DNA of 64,000 nt from Chloroflexota bacterium (GTDB taxonomy: Bacteria; Chloroflexota; Anaerolineae; UBA7937; B3-Chlor), in assembly GCA_030613785.1 (NCBI GenBank), contig JAUWLF010000001.1, positions 62,001 through 126,000 of the forward strand. The letters run 5' to 3'. Numbering within the stretch: the first letter of the stretch is position 1; the number at the start of each line of letters is the position of its first letter. The notes below the pieces were generated by a model. It was given only the letters and a program-made list of their open reading frames with translations. It was not told the DNA's origin and made no database searches. This document shows, in pieces, positions 44,540 through 53,484 of the stretch. The translations under genes and the position numbers were made by a program.

Positions 44540-44586
44540 CCGCTGGATTAGTAATCCAGCGGACGGCAGGATTGCAAATCCCGCCG
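44540..44586. repeat. Pair of REP-like hairpins
   Basis: Two adjacent stem-loops separated by one base. The first (44540-44562) is a perfect 11-bp stem, CCGCTGGATTA, around a single G. The second (44564-44586) has 10-bp arms CGGCAGGATT/AATCCCGCCG with one mismatch and a GCA loop. Both share the GGATT...AATCC core seen in REP elements that are mobilised by RAYT transposases in other phyla (known from literature in general). No transposase is near. A tRNA identity was considered and rejected. Confidence 0.6.
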
Positions 44587-44661
44587 CAGCATAAGGTTGT
44601 CGGGTTTTTTCTACACCCTCGCCTGATAACATTGGTCAAAAGGAAAGACGTGTGGTATATT

Positions 44662-45282
44662 TCAGGAAAACCAAGGATTGGAACTCTTCTCGCGTCCTAT
44701 GGTCGTGGGGGGGCCATGCCCTGTATACACAGTCGTCGTGTCGGGCATGGTGAAGAGCTGGTTCTTGATGCTCTGTATCAGAGTATCCCAGTCTCCCCCA
44801 GGGAGGTCAACCCGACCAACGCCCATGGCAAACAACGTGTCGCCGCAGAAGACCACACCATCAGCTGCAAGGGATATGCTGCCCGAGCTGTGCCCGGGTG
44901 TGTGGATGACGTGCAGACTGTCGTCTCCAAAGACGATGTCATCCCCCTCCTCTAATAGCACATCCGCGGGAGGACCCGGACTAAGAACCCCCAACATGCG
45001 GGCGAACTCCCCCTGATCGGTGATCAACCATTCTGCATCGGCGTGATGAATGGCTATCATCGCGCCTGTGGCCTCTTTGAGTGGTCGGTTGGCTGCTATG
45101 TGATCAATGTGACCGTGGGTATTGACGATGTACTTGATGGAGAGGCCAAGCTGCTCAACTTTGCTCAGGATAGAGGAAGCGTCGCCACCGGGGTCGATGA
45201 TGATGCCAGCCTTGGTATCCTCACAGCCCACCACATAACAGTTGGACTGTAGCATACCGACAACCAATCGTTCAATGATCAT
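44662..45282 (-). CDS. Metallo-beta-lactamase-fold hydrolase (glyoxalase II-like)
   Basis: 206-residue MBL-fold protein. It has NCYVVGCEDTKAGIIIDPGGD, the metal motif VNTHGHIDHIAANRPL, HTPGHSSGSIS, FCGDTLFAMGVGRVDLPGG and TGHGPPTTIGREKSSNPW. That combination is typical of the hydroxyacylglutathione-hydrolase-like family that occurs in most bacteria. The thioester or other substrate is not known. ATG 45282 follows GAAAGG, and a clear promoter (45317-45345) stands about 35 nt upstream, divergent to proS. Confidence 0.92.
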   Translation of the reverse strand: MIIERLVVGMLQSNCYVVGCEDTKAGIIIDPGGDASSILSKVEQLGLSIKYIVNTHGHIDHIAANRPLKEATGAMIAIHHADAEWLITDQGEFARMLGVLSPGPPADVLLEEGDDIVFGDDSLHVIHTPGHSSGSISLAADGVVFCGDTLFAMGVGRVDLPGGDWDTLIQSIKNQLFTMPDTTTVYTGHGPPTTIGREKSSNPWFS

Positions 45283-45316
45283 GTGCCTTTCCCTATGTCA
45301 AAAATTCACTTCCGTA

Positions 45317-45345
45317 ATTCTATGCGCCTGGATATGCTTTGTCAA
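45317..45345 (-). promoter_or_regulatory. Sigma70-type promoter for the MBL hydrolase gene
   Basis: Minus-strand -35 TTGACA (45340-45345) and -10 TAGAAT (45317-45322) with a 17-bp spacer. It overlaps a weaker plus-strand promoter for proS (-10 TATGCT at 45333-45338, poor -35), so the two may compete. Confidence 0.72.
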
Positions 45346-45377
45346 CTATGGTGCGATTGCACAAGGAGGGTGAGGGT

Positions 45378-47072
45378 TTGCGTCTATCGAAGCTCTTTGG
45401 TAACACGTTGCGTGAGGTGCCTGCAGAAGCAGAGATGATAAGCCACCAACTGCTCCTGCGAGCAGGGATGATTCGCCAGTTGGCCGCTGGTATCTATAGC
45501 TATCTGCCTCTTGGGTGGAGAGTGCTCCAGAAGATTGAAGACGTCATGCGCAGAGAGATGAACGCCATCGGTGGACAGGAGATGCGGATGCCAACGGTGC
45601 ACCCAGCCGAACTCTGGCAGGAAACGGGTCGGTATTCCGAGGCTGGCCCGGTGCTGGTACGATTTCAGGACCGGAACCGGCGACAACTCGTGCTGGGCAT
45701 CACTCATGAGGAGGTGATTACCGACCTTGCGCGACGGGAGATAAGCTCCTACCGCCAATTACCTTTCATGGTGTATCAAATACAGACCAAGTTTCGAGAC
45801 GAACCTCGGTCCCGGGGCGGCCTGGTCCGCGTGAGGGAATTCACTATGAAGGATGGCTATAGCTTCCACGCGGACCGAGCTGACCTCGACTTATACTACC
45901 CCAGGGTCTACCAGGCATACGCCGATATCTTCCGCGCGTGCGGAGTGGACGCGCTGGTGGTCGAAGCTGATCCAGGCCTGATGGGGGGGGCTGCCTCCCA
46001 TGAGTTCATGCTCGTCAGTGAGGCTGGCGAAGATACGTTGGTGATATGCGACCACTGCGGCTATGCGGCCAATGCTGAGAGCGCCGTGGCGCACAGAAAG
46101 GAACTACAGAAAGACCACCCGCGAGAAGTAGAAGAAGTCGCCACGCCAGGGATGACCTCCATCGAGGAAGTGGCCAACTACCTCGGCGTCAGGGCGGAGC
46201 AGACCCTGAAGGCTATCTTCTATATGGCGCCAGACGGACTACTCTTTGTGGTCATCCGAGGCGACCTGGAAGTCAACGAAACGAAGCTGGCCAATCTGGT
46301 GCGAGCCGCTGATCTCCGCTTGGCCCTTGAGGACGAAGTTGCAAGTGCGGGCATAGTGGCAGGCTACGCATCACCCATTGGTCAACGTGACAAGGCAAGA
46401 GTAGTGGCCGATGAGTCAATCTCATCCGGAAGCAACTTCATCGCCGGGGCGAACAAGGAAGGCTACCACCTGCGCAACGTCAACTACCCGCGTGACTTCG
46501 AGGCCGACCTCATGGGCGACATCGCAGCCATCCATGAAGGAGACCTCTGCGCTCGATGCGAGAAGAAGCTCAGCACAACCAGAGGCATTGAGCTAGGTCA
46601 TATCTTCAAGCTGGGCACCAAGTATAGCGAAGCCATGGGGGCCACCTTCCTCGATCACGAGGGCAATGAACTGCCCGTGGTTATGGGCTGCTACGGCATT
46701 GGTTCGGGGCGATTGATGGCAGCGGTCGTCGAGCAATGCCACGATGAGCGAGGCATCATTTGGCCCCCGAGTGTTGCTCCGTACCACATCCATCTGATAG
46801 CCCTGGGAACTGACTCGGATGTGATCGAGACAGCGGAGTCTGTCTATCAAGAACTGCACTCCAAGGGGTGCGAAGTTCTATACGATGACCGAGATGAGAC
46901 GGCAGGGGTGAAATTCAACGATGCCGACCTCATCGGCATCCCGCTGCGCATGACAATTAGCAAACGTAGCTTGGATGCCGGAGGCGTTGAAGTGAAACGG
47001 CGCCAGGAGAAGGAGTATCGAATCGTTTCCTTGGGAGCCATTGAGCAGACTACCAAAGCTCTTCTGGGCTGA
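45378..47072 (+). CDS. proS: Prolyl-tRNA synthetase, bacterial type
   Basis: Class II synthetase charging tRNA-Pro, 564 residues. It begins LRLSKLFGNTLREVPAEAEMIS and has motif 1 region SYLPLGWRVLQKIEDVMR, motif 2 FRDEPRSRGGLVRVREFTMKDGYSFH, the INS editing domain (~225-400), and motif 3 in VMGCYGIGSGRLMAAVVEQ. The TTG at 45378 is preferred. AAGGAGG lies 8 nt before it, the family's N terminus begins there, and the next in-frame starts upstream (45339, 45348) would fall at or before the expected transcript start. Stand-alone gene, divergent from the MBL hydrolase. Confidence 0.96.
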   Translation: MRLSKLFGNTLREVPAEAEMISHQLLLRAGMIRQLAAGIYSYLPLGWRVLQKIEDVMRREMNAIGGQEMRMPTVHPAELWQETGRYSEAGPVLVRFQDRNRRQLVLGITHEEVITDLARREISSYRQLPFMVYQIQTKFRDEPRSRGGLVRVREFTMKDGYSFHADRADLDLYYPRVYQAYADIFRACGVDALVVEADPGLMGGAASHEFMLVSEAGEDTLVICDHCGYAANAESAVAHRKELQKDHPREVEEVATPGMTSIEEVANYLGVRAEQTLKAIFYMAPDGLLFVVIRGDLEVNETKLANLVRAADLRLALEDEVASAGIVAGYASPIGQRDKARVVADESISSGSNFIAGANKEGYHLRNVNYPRDFEADLMGDIAAIHEGDLCARCEKKLSTTRGIELGHIFKLGTKYSEAMGATFLDHEGNELPVVMGCYGIGSGRLMAAVVEQCHDERGIIWPPSVAPYHIHLIALGTDSDVIETAESVYQELHSKGCEVLYDDRDETAGVKFNDADLIGIPLRMTISKRSLDAGGVEVKRRQEKEYRIVSLGAIEQTTKALLG

Positions 47073-47574
47073 GTTCGCGAGCGACGAGCATGCGTGCCCC
47101 TCGAGCGGGCACTGCTCAAACACCTGGACTTGTAAGATGATGGTGTTGCACGACGAGAAGCCTGCCAGCGGGAGAGGACCAATTCGGACGGATTGAAGAG
47201 ACCAGAATTGATCAGCGCTTCCAGTTGCCTCGGACACCAGGCAGGTCTCGAAAGAACCCCCCATCCTCCGCGCACGTGCGTCGGAACCCTCGCAAGAATC
47301 GATAAGAGATGATGGCTTCTCCCCAGGTCCATTCAGTCCCTGAGTCCTGCGGCTACGGAATTCGCTAGGTCCCACCGGACAGACCCCAGGCCTGCCATCC
47401 AAAGAACACGCCACATGGGGTATTGGCAGAAGCCAACACCGACTTGGTGCACGCGGATTCCGAGCAAGCTCGAGCCCTGCAAGGCGTCCCTGTGACTGTC
47501 GGACGAATCCTGCTGTATCTGCAATACAGGCCTGGGTCCGAGGGGCTTTCTTCCACAGTCTCTCGGCACGGCGC
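47073..47574. other. Intergenic region between proS and the nusA promoter
   Basis: About 500 bp without a supported gene. Just after proS, GTGCCC (47094-47099) and GGGCAC (47107-47112) form a short stem with a 7-nt loop but no T-run. Long antisense frames exist here but lack ribosome sites and family features. Confidence 0.5.
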
Positions 47575-47603
47575 TTGCACACTGCTCACGAATGTGGTAT
47601 AAT
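47575..47603 (+). promoter_or_regulatory. Sigma70-type promoter for the nusA operon
   Basis: -35 TTGCAC (47575-47580), 17-bp spacer, perfect -10 TATAAT (47598-47603); the transcript should begin near 47610. Confidence 0.78.
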
Positions 47604-47629
47604 GTTCAACGCATAGTCGCTCTCTTTGG

Positions 47630-47657
47630 AAAGTGGGGCATCCCCACTTTTCTTATT
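47630..47657 (+). terminator. Intrinsic terminator-like hairpin in the nusA leader (probable attenuator)
   Basis: A 9-bp perfect stem AAAGTGGGG/CCCCACTTT with a CAT loop (47630-47650) is followed by TCTTATT (47651-47657). It lies about 20 nt after the predicted transcript start and about 100 nt before nusA. In Bacillus subtilis the ylxS-nusA operon is autoregulated by NusA-dependent termination in its leader. Such control here is inferred. Confidence 0.68.
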
Positions 47658-47754
47658 ATCGACGTTGGAGACAGCTCATCACGTCGCTGTTCTCCATCTC
47701 GGACAAACCGCGGCCTTGACGCCGTGGGGCAGTTCATTGAAGGATCCTTTCGAG

Positions 47755-49617
47755 ATGAAGACTGATTTCATCAGAGCCATCAATCAAGTCTGTGCCGAAA
47801 GAAGACTGACCGTCGAGGTGGTCTTGAGCGCACTTGAACAGGCGCTCGTTTCCGCTTACAAGCGGGACTTTGGCCTGACTCCATATATCGAAGCCAAGAT
47901 CGATCCCTCTTCGGGAGAGGTGAGCATCTTCGCCGGCAAAGAGGTAGTGGAGAAGGTCGAAGACCCCCAGACCGAGATGGATCTGGCCGAGGCCATAAGC
48001 ATCAAACCCGATTCCCAGCTAGAAGACGTTGTCTTCGTGGAGACCACGCCCCCAGACTTCGGCCGGATAGCTGCTCAGACAGCCAAACAAGTGATTCTGC
48101 AGCGCATCAGAGAAGCAGAACGTGATGCTCTCTATGAGACTTACACCGGACGAGAAGGTGAGATAGTCAGCGGGACTGTGCAGAACATAGATGCCAGAGG
48201 CGTCACTGTGAACTTGGGTCGCATCGAGGCTCTGGTGCCTCGCAGCCAACAAGTGCCCAACGAACGCTATTACATCAAGCAGAAGCTACGCGTGCTGATC
48301 CTGGAGGTGAACAGAACCAATCGGGGACCAGAGATCATAGCTGCGCGCTCCCACCCTGACATGCTCCGCCGTCTGCTGGAAGTCGAGGTACCAGAGATCT
48401 ACAATGGCCTTGTGGAGATCAAGGCCATTGCCCGAGAGGCCGGTTCCCGAGCAAAAGTGGGAGTCGCCGCCGTTCAGGAGGGGATCGATCCGGTGGGTGC
48501 GTGCGTGGGCATGCGAGGGGTCAGGATCCAAAGCATCGTGAGTGAACTGAATGGTGAGAAGATCGATGTGATAGGATGGAGTCGTGACCCCAAGGAGTTC
48601 ATCAAGAAATCGCTCAGTCCTTCGCGCCCCCTCGGCGTGGAACTCAGCGAAGACAAAGAGACGGGCAGGACAGCCACTGTCATCGTCCCTGACAGCGAAC
48701 TGTCTCTCGCCATCGGAAGAGAAGGACAGAATGCGCGTCTGGCAGCCAAGCTCACAGGTTGGCGTATAGACATCATTGGTGCCACGGAGGCCGCAGAGAA
48801 GGCCGTGCGCAGAGCCGAGGAGGAGGCCACCCGTGCTGCTGCCAGGGCTCAGGTAAGCGAAGACATGCCTTTGGAGCAACTGGGCGTCTCCAAGCGCATC
48901 CTTCACTCACTCGCCGAAGGGGGCATCACGGAGTTGGGACCGCTCTTGGATCGAATGGAAGAAGGTGATCGAGCTCTTCTGGACATAAAGGGCTTCGGAT
49001 CCAAGTCACTTCAGGAGTTGAAGGACGCTCTTGAAGATCGCGAAGTCTATGCCATCCTGGGTCGAGAGAAGGTAGACGAAGTAGAGGAAGCGGCAGTTGG
49101 GCCGGAACCTGAGGAGGAACCGCCTGTCCTCATGGAGGAAGTGGCGCTGGCTCCCGGCGAGGCTGAGGAAGAGGACGAAGCCTCTGCCGCGGAGGTAGAG
49201 GCGACTCCTGTGGAAGCCAGGGAAGAGGAGGAACTCCTTGTGGAGGACCTGGCTGCGCCTCCCACTGAACTCGTGGACGACACCGCACCTCCGCCTGACA
49301 GCCTGGAGTTGCCAACGCAGGTGACTCCGGAAGCAGCGGAGAAGGTCGTACCCGCCCAGCCGGAGCCGATCCGGGGACAGCGAGAAATAGCGCACTCCGA
49401 GGAGGAACGTCCGGACAAGAAGAAACGTCCGCGGAGAAGGCTAGTCTACGACGAGGCTCTCGGGGAGGTTGTAGCCAAGAAGGTTCGCAAACCTGGCAGA
49501 CGTGTTCCAGACTGGCAAGGGAGCATCGAAGATTGGGAAACTACCGGCCTTGGTCCTGAGGCCCCGACGGATGATGAAGAAAAACAGGAAAGCGATCAGG
49601 AACCGGATGAGCCGTAG
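47755..49617 (+). CDS. nusA: Transcription termination/antitermination factor NusA with long charged C terminus
   Basis: RNA-polymerase-bound factor that modulates pausing, termination and antitermination. 620 residues: N-terminal RNAP-binding domain (MKTDFIRAINQVCAERRL, then VVLSALEQALVSAYKRDFG), S1 (GEIVSGTVQNIDARGVTVNLGRIEALVP), KH1/KH2 (REAGSRAKVGVAAV, DPVGACVGMRGVRIQSIVSEL, SLAIGREGQNARLAAKLTGWRIDI), and one helix-hairpin-helix (LEQLGVSKRILHSLAEGGITELG, ~385-445). About 150 residues follow that are very acidic, ending in a basic patch (PDKKKRPRRRLVYDEA). ATG 47755 is fixed by homology; the leader frame upstream contains the attenuator. It is the first gene here: rimP, usually ahead of it, is missing. 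Confidence 0.96.
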   Translation: MKTDFIRAINQVCAERRLTVEVVLSALEQALVSAYKRDFGLTPYIEAKIDPSSGEVSIFAGKEVVEKVEDPQTEMDLAEAISIKPDSQLEDVVFVETTPPDFGRIAAQTAKQVILQRIREAERDALYETYTGREGEIVSGTVQNIDARGVTVNLGRIEALVPRSQQVPNERYYIKQKLRVLILEVNRTNRGPEIIAARSHPDMLRRLLEVEVPEIYNGLVEIKAIAREAGSRAKVGVAAVQEGIDPVGACVGMRGVRIQSIVSELNGEKIDVIGWSRDPKEFIKKSLSPSRPLGVELSEDKETGRTATVIVPDSELSLAIGREGQNARLAAKLTGWRIDIIGATEAAEKAVRRAEEEATRAAARAQVSEDMPLEQLGVSKRILHSLAEGGITELGPLLDRMEEGDRALLDIKGFGSKSLQELKDALEDREVYAILGREKVDEVEEAAVGPEPEEEPPVLMEEVALAPGEAEEEDEASAAEVEATPVEAREEEELLVEDLAAPPTELVDDTAPPPDSLELPTQVTPEAAEKVVPAQPEPIRGQREIAHSEEERPDKKKRPRRRLVYDEALGEVVAKKVRKPGRRVPDWQGSIEDWETTGLGPEAPTDDEEKQESDQEPDEP

Positions 49618-49915
49618 GCACGTGCCTCAGCGCACCTGTGTAGCCTGCCGTCACGTACGACCTGCAAGGGAGCTAGTGAGGATAGTGCGTCTGTCCGGCG
49701 GTGGAGTAGAAGTGGATGAAACAGGCAAGAAACCTGGACGAGGTGCCTACCTTTGCCCTGACGCAGCTTGCTGGGAACTCGCACTGACAAAGCAAAGCTT
49801 GGAACACGCCCTCAAGACCGAGACCACGGTAGAGGAGAAAGAGGCCTTGTGGCGACAGTGTAGGTCTCTGCCGCGCAGTCCGTCTGCCAATCCGGTTGGC
49901 AGCACAGGGGGGTAA
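49607..49915 (+). CDS. ylxR: YlxR/RnpM family RNA-binding protein
   Basis: A 102-residue DUF448 protein. The family's PQRTCVACRHVRPARELVRIVR and PGRGAYLCPDAACWELAL blocks are present; in B. subtilis the protein (RnpM) binds RNase P RNA. It overlaps nusA by 11 nt. Normally ylxQ and infB follow directly. Here ylxQ is absent and 360 nt of non-coding sequence intervene. Confidence 0.92.
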   Translation: MSRRHVPQRTCVACRHVRPARELVRIVRLSGGGVEVDETGKKPGRGAYLCPDAACWELALTKQSLEHALKTETTVEEKEALWRQCRSLPRSPSANPVGSTGG

Positions 49916-50275
49916 TCTGGTACAATGACGGAGTTCGAGGATGCTCTTGAGGCTTTGACTGAAGCCTTGTGCTGATGTGGTTCTGATCGTGTGGAGAGAG
50001 GAGTTGTGCGCGGCAACGAGATACCTTTCGAATCAGGCAAGGGAGCGATGATGGTGAGTCCCTAGACTCTGATACGGAAACCAGGGCCTTCCCCATAGTA
50101 TGCCTCATCGCTCTCCCCTATGGTTCATGGTGCGAACCGTTGTGACCCACCAAACCCTCACTCTTTACCACCCAAACTCACCAGTAGTGGACAGACATTC
50201 ACCAGGCTCAGCTGCGGCTCCTCTTCTTGCGAAGACTGAGCTCATGGAGCGACTGTACCTGAAGGGAGACAAGAC
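49916..50275 (+). other. Long non-coding spacer upstream of infB
   Basis: This is where ylxQ would be expected, but no ribosomal L7Ae-like frame is present. A -35 TTGGCA (49896-49901) and -10 TACAAT (49921-49926) are 19 bp apart, a loose promoter match. A 16-codon frame (ATG 49925 to TGA 49975, MTEFEDALEALTEALC) starts inside that -10 box. The rest may be a long infB leader; I see no known riboswitch. Confidence 0.45.
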
Positions 50276-52078
50276 ATGGCAGAGAAGAGCAAAGTAGTCA
50301 GCATACCAGACCAGATATCGGTCAGGGATCTCGCTGATTTGCTCGGAGCCAGCCCCATAGAAGTCATGAAGCTGTTGATAAGCAGCGGCATAATGGCCAA
50401 CATCAATCAGACCGTTGACTACGATACGGCAGCCATCGTGGCCACTGATTTAGGCTTCGAGATACAGCAAGAGATCGCAGAGGCTCCTGAGGAGGCTCCT
50501 CCCGCGACCGAGGCCCCAACTCTGCCAGAGGAAGTCCCTCTGCGAGATATCTATGCCCAAGAAGCTCCAGAAGACCTGAAACCCAGACCTCCTGTGGTCA
50601 CGGTGATGGGACATGTGAACCACGGCAAGACCTCTCTGCTGGACTACATCAGACACACCAACGTGGTGGCCGGTGAGGCCGGGGGGATAACGCAGCATAC
50701 CGGTGCGTACCAGGTGGAAGTGAACGGTATGGAGATCACCTTCATAGATACGCCTGGTCACAAGGCCTTCACGGCCATGCGAGCCCGAGGAGCTCAAGTG
50801 ACCGACATCGCCGTCTTGGTTGTAGCCGCCGACGATGGAGTGATGCCGCAAACCAAGGAGGCCATCGATCACGCCCGGGCTGCCAATGTCCCCATAATCG
50901 TGGCCATCAATAAGATAGACAAGGCAGACTCTGATGCAGAAATGGTCAAGAAACAACTGGCGGACGTCGGGTTGGCGGTAGAAGGTTGGGGAGGTAACAC
51001 CATCGCCCTCACGGTTTCGGCCAAAGAAGGTACAGACATTGACACCTTGCTGGACATGATCCTCCTGGTCGCGGAGATGTCCAATCTGCAAGCCAACCCT
51101 GATCGACCTGCTACGGGAGCCGTCATTGAGGGACAGTTGGACAGGAACAGGGGGGCCACCGCCACCCTACTGGTGCAAAATGGCACTCTTCACGTGGGCG
51201 ACCAAGTGGTGATAGGGGAAACGTACGGCCGCATCCGCGCCATGTTTGACGAAGCGGGCAACAGAGTGAAGTCCGCGCCGCCTTCTTTCCCTGTCGTCGT
51301 GCTGGGACTATCGGACGTACCTCAGGCAGGGGAGATCTTTACAGTGGTAGACAATGAAAAGAGCGCCCGAGCCCTCGCGGAGCAACGAGCGGAGGAGAGA
51401 ATGGCCGCAGAACAGGCGCCGGTGAGAACCCTCAGCCTGGACGAGATCTACGCGCAGATGCAGGCGGGAGCGGTAAAGGAGTTCAACGTCATCTTGAAAG
51501 CCGACGTCCAAGGTGCTCTGGAACCAGTCGTTAGTTCCCTGGAGAAGCTAGGTGACGAAGACCTCAGAGTAAGAATCATCCACCAAGGGATCGGCAAAAT
51601 CACCGAATCAGACATCGGCTTGGCTATCGCTTCTCAGGCTGTCGTCATGGGCTTCAATGTGCAGGCCGAACCTGCTGCCCGTTCGATGGCGGAAATCGAA
51701 GGCATACAGATCCGCTACTACCGGGTCATCTACAAACTCATTGAGGATACAGACAAGGCGCTGAAGGGACTCCTGGAGCCCGTGTATGAAGCCGTGGTGA
51801 TGGGCCATGCTGAGGTGCGGACTACGTTCCGAGCCTCGAAGCTCGGTCGAGCGGCCGGTGTCTACGTAGAGGACGGCACCGTGAAGCGCGACGCTCACGC
51901 AAGGGTCCTACGCGACAACGAGGAGGTATACGACGGCACGATTGTATCGCTAAGGCGCTTCACCGAAGACGTGAACGAGGTAGTGGAGGGTCTCGAATGC
52001 GGTGTGGGACTGGCCGGTTTTGCTGATTTCGAAGAGGGAGACGTCATAGAGGTGTACAAGCGAGAACGAGTGGCCTGA
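50276..52078 (+). CDS. infB: Translation initiation factor IF-2, short form
   Basis: GTPase that brings initiator tRNA to the 30S subunit. 600 residues, shorter than the ~890 of E. coli because the variable N-terminal region is reduced to one IF2-N module (~10-55) and an acidic linker. G1 is GHVNHGKTSLLD, G3 DTPGHKAF, G4 NKID, G5 SAKEG, and the C-terminal domains include FNVILKADVQGALEPVVSSLEKL. Preceded by GAAGGGAG. Followed by rbfA after 59 nt. Confidence 0.97.
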   Translation: MAEKSKVVSIPDQISVRDLADLLGASPIEVMKLLISSGIMANINQTVDYDTAAIVATDLGFEIQQEIAEAPEEAPPATEAPTLPEEVPLRDIYAQEAPEDLKPRPPVVTVMGHVNHGKTSLLDYIRHTNVVAGEAGGITQHTGAYQVEVNGMEITFIDTPGHKAFTAMRARGAQVTDIAVLVVAADDGVMPQTKEAIDHARAANVPIIVAINKIDKADSDAEMVKKQLADVGLAVEGWGGNTIALTVSAKEGTDIDTLLDMILLVAEMSNLQANPDRPATGAVIEGQLDRNRGATATLLVQNGTLHVGDQVVIGETYGRIRAMFDEAGNRVKSAPPSFPVVVLGLSDVPQAGEIFTVVDNEKSARALAEQRAEERMAAEQAPVRTLSLDEIYAQMQAGAVKEFNVILKADVQGALEPVVSSLEKLGDEDLRVRIIHQGIGKITESDIGLAIASQAVVMGFNVQAEPAARSMAEIEGIQIRYYRVIYKLIEDTDKALKGLLEPVYEAVVMGHAEVRTTFRASKLGRAAGVYVEDGTVKRDAHARVLRDNEEVYDGTIVSLRRFTEDVNEVVEGLECGVGLAGFADFEEGDVIEVYKRERVA

Positions 52079-52137
52079 GACTCTCCGACCCCTCGACTTC
52101 GCGGATCGGCCACCCAGTGAGATAGGCGGAGCGTACT

Positions 52138-52500
52138 GTGGTCACTCGCAGACAAAGAAGAGTAAGCTCATTGATCAAAGAGGCCATAAGTGAAGTGCTA
52201 CAGCAGGATGTAGCAGACCCCAGATTGGATTTCGTGACCATCACCGATGTAGAGACCTCTTCAAATCTGCGCCAGGCCTACATCTATGTGTCCGCTCTCG
52301 GCGACTCCGCGAATCAGGAGCGAGCCCTAGAAGCCCTGAGAAGCGCCACCGGCTTCTTGCGCCGCGAGCTGGGACAGAAGGTCTACCTCCGTTATGTCCC
52401 AGACCTGGAGTTTCGCTTGGACCGATCTATAGAGAGGGGCCAGCGCATCGACAGAATCCTATGGGAACTGCAGGACTCCCAACAACAGAGCGAAGAATGA
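52138..52500 (+). CDS. rbfA: Ribosome-binding factor A
   Basis: 30S maturation factor, 120 residues, KH-like fold. RQRRVSSLIKEAISEVLQQDVADPRLDFVTITDVETSSNLRQAYIYVS and YLRYVPDLEFRLDRSIERGQRID match the family. GTG start at 52138. Its stop codon overlaps the ATG of the DHH phosphoesterase by 4 nt. Confidence 0.95.
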   Translation: MVTRRQRRVSSLIKEAISEVLQQDVADPRLDFVTITDVETSSNLRQAYIYVSALGDSANQERALEALRSATGFLRRELGQKVYLRYVPDLEFRLDRSIERGQRIDRILWELQDSQQQSEE

Positions 52501-53459
52501 CCCGGAAACTCAAGCGACTCATCGATCGTTCACGGCAGGTATTCATCGTAGCGCACGTCGATCCAGATGGAGACACCATCGGGTCTGCTCTCGGCCTGGC
52601 GCGCTCTCTCAGGAAGATGGGCAAGGACTGCACGCTGGCCTGTGCTGACTCCGTTCCAGACGCTCTCCTCTTCTTGCCTGGGGTTGAGGAGTTCGGCATC
52701 CCTCGGCTCACTGATGAGGATCTGATCATCGCCGTGGACGTCAGCCATCCCAACCGCCTTGGCCAAGCCTACCGCCATCTCCCATCTTTGGACACCCCGA
52801 TGGTGAACATCGATCACCACTTCACCAATAGCATGTTCGGTACCATCAATCTGGTGCGCATCGAGGCCACGGCTACCGCCGAGATCATCTTCGACCTGCT
52901 CCAGGAATGGGAGGTGCTGTTGGACTCCGTCCTGGCCACGCACTTGCTAACGGGCATCGTGACTGATACTCAATCCTTCAGCACGCCAAGCACCACTCCT
53001 CGCATTCTCGAGGTCTCCTCCCAATTGATGAAGGCAGGCGCTTCACTCACCGAGATACATGAGAACTACTACAAGAAGAGAGAGGTGGAGACTCTACACC
53101 TGTGGGGGAGAATCCTCGCTGAAATGCAGTTGGATGATCAACTGGTCTGGTCTGTGAGCACCTTGGACATGCAGAGCCGATCCCACGCCGCACCCGACGA
53201 TGGGGATGGGATAGTGAACCTGCTAGCCACGGCCCGTCAAGCCAAGGCTGCGATCATGTTCACCGAAAACGAGGATGGCAAGATAGGGATCAGCATCAGA
53301 TCCCGGCCAGGGGTGGACATTTCTCCCATTGCCATCCATTTCGGAGGTGGGGGGCATCCCCAGGCCGCAGGCACGGAACTGCTAGGGGATCTATGTGAGG
53401 TGATTCCCAAGGTGCTGATCAAGGCCAAGGATGTTCTCAATGCACACGATCCCAAGTGA
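52497..53459 (+). CDS. nrnA: DHH/DHHA1 phosphoesterase (NrnA-like bifunctional oligoribonuclease/pAp phosphatase)
   Basis: 320-residue enzyme that degrades nanoRNAs and/or pAp. VAHVDPDGDTIGSALGLARSL binds the first metals, MVNIDHHFTN is the DHH motif, and the DHHA1 domain contains IGISIRSRPGVDIS and FGGGGHPQAAG. It lies between rbfA and truB, the usual place in many bacteria. The start is ATG 52497 inside the rbfA stop. Confidence 0.94.
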   Translation: MTRKLKRLIDRSRQVFIVAHVDPDGDTIGSALGLARSLRKMGKDCTLACADSVPDALLFLPGVEEFGIPRLTDEDLIIAVDVSHPNRLGQAYRHLPSLDTPMVNIDHHFTNSMFGTINLVRIEATATAEIIFDLLQEWEVLLDSVLATHLLTGIVTDTQSFSTPSTTPRILEVSSQLMKAGASLTEIHENYYKKREVETLHLWGRILAEMQLDDQLVWSVSTLDMQSRSHAAPDDGDGIVNLLATARQAKAAIMFTENEDGKIGISIRSRPGVDISPIAIHFGGGGHPQAAGTELLGDLCEVIPKVLIKAKDVLNAHDPK

Positions 53460-53484
53460 GCAAGCAACATCGGCAGGGAACAAG

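Noticed and set aside
44500-44600. A possible tRNA: stem CTGGA-TTAGTAA-TCCAG and a T-loop-like TTGCAAATC.
   Set aside because: The seven-base loop would read AGT, unusual for a bacterial tRNA-Thr. The acceptor and D arms cannot be formed and the T-loop is altered. Two REP-like hairpins explain the sequence better.
46878-47582. A 234-codon minus-strand frame covering the proS 3' end and the spacer before nusA.
   Set aside because: About 200 nt lie antisense to proS, there is no ribosome site, and the protein matches nothing I know. The non-coding reading fits better.
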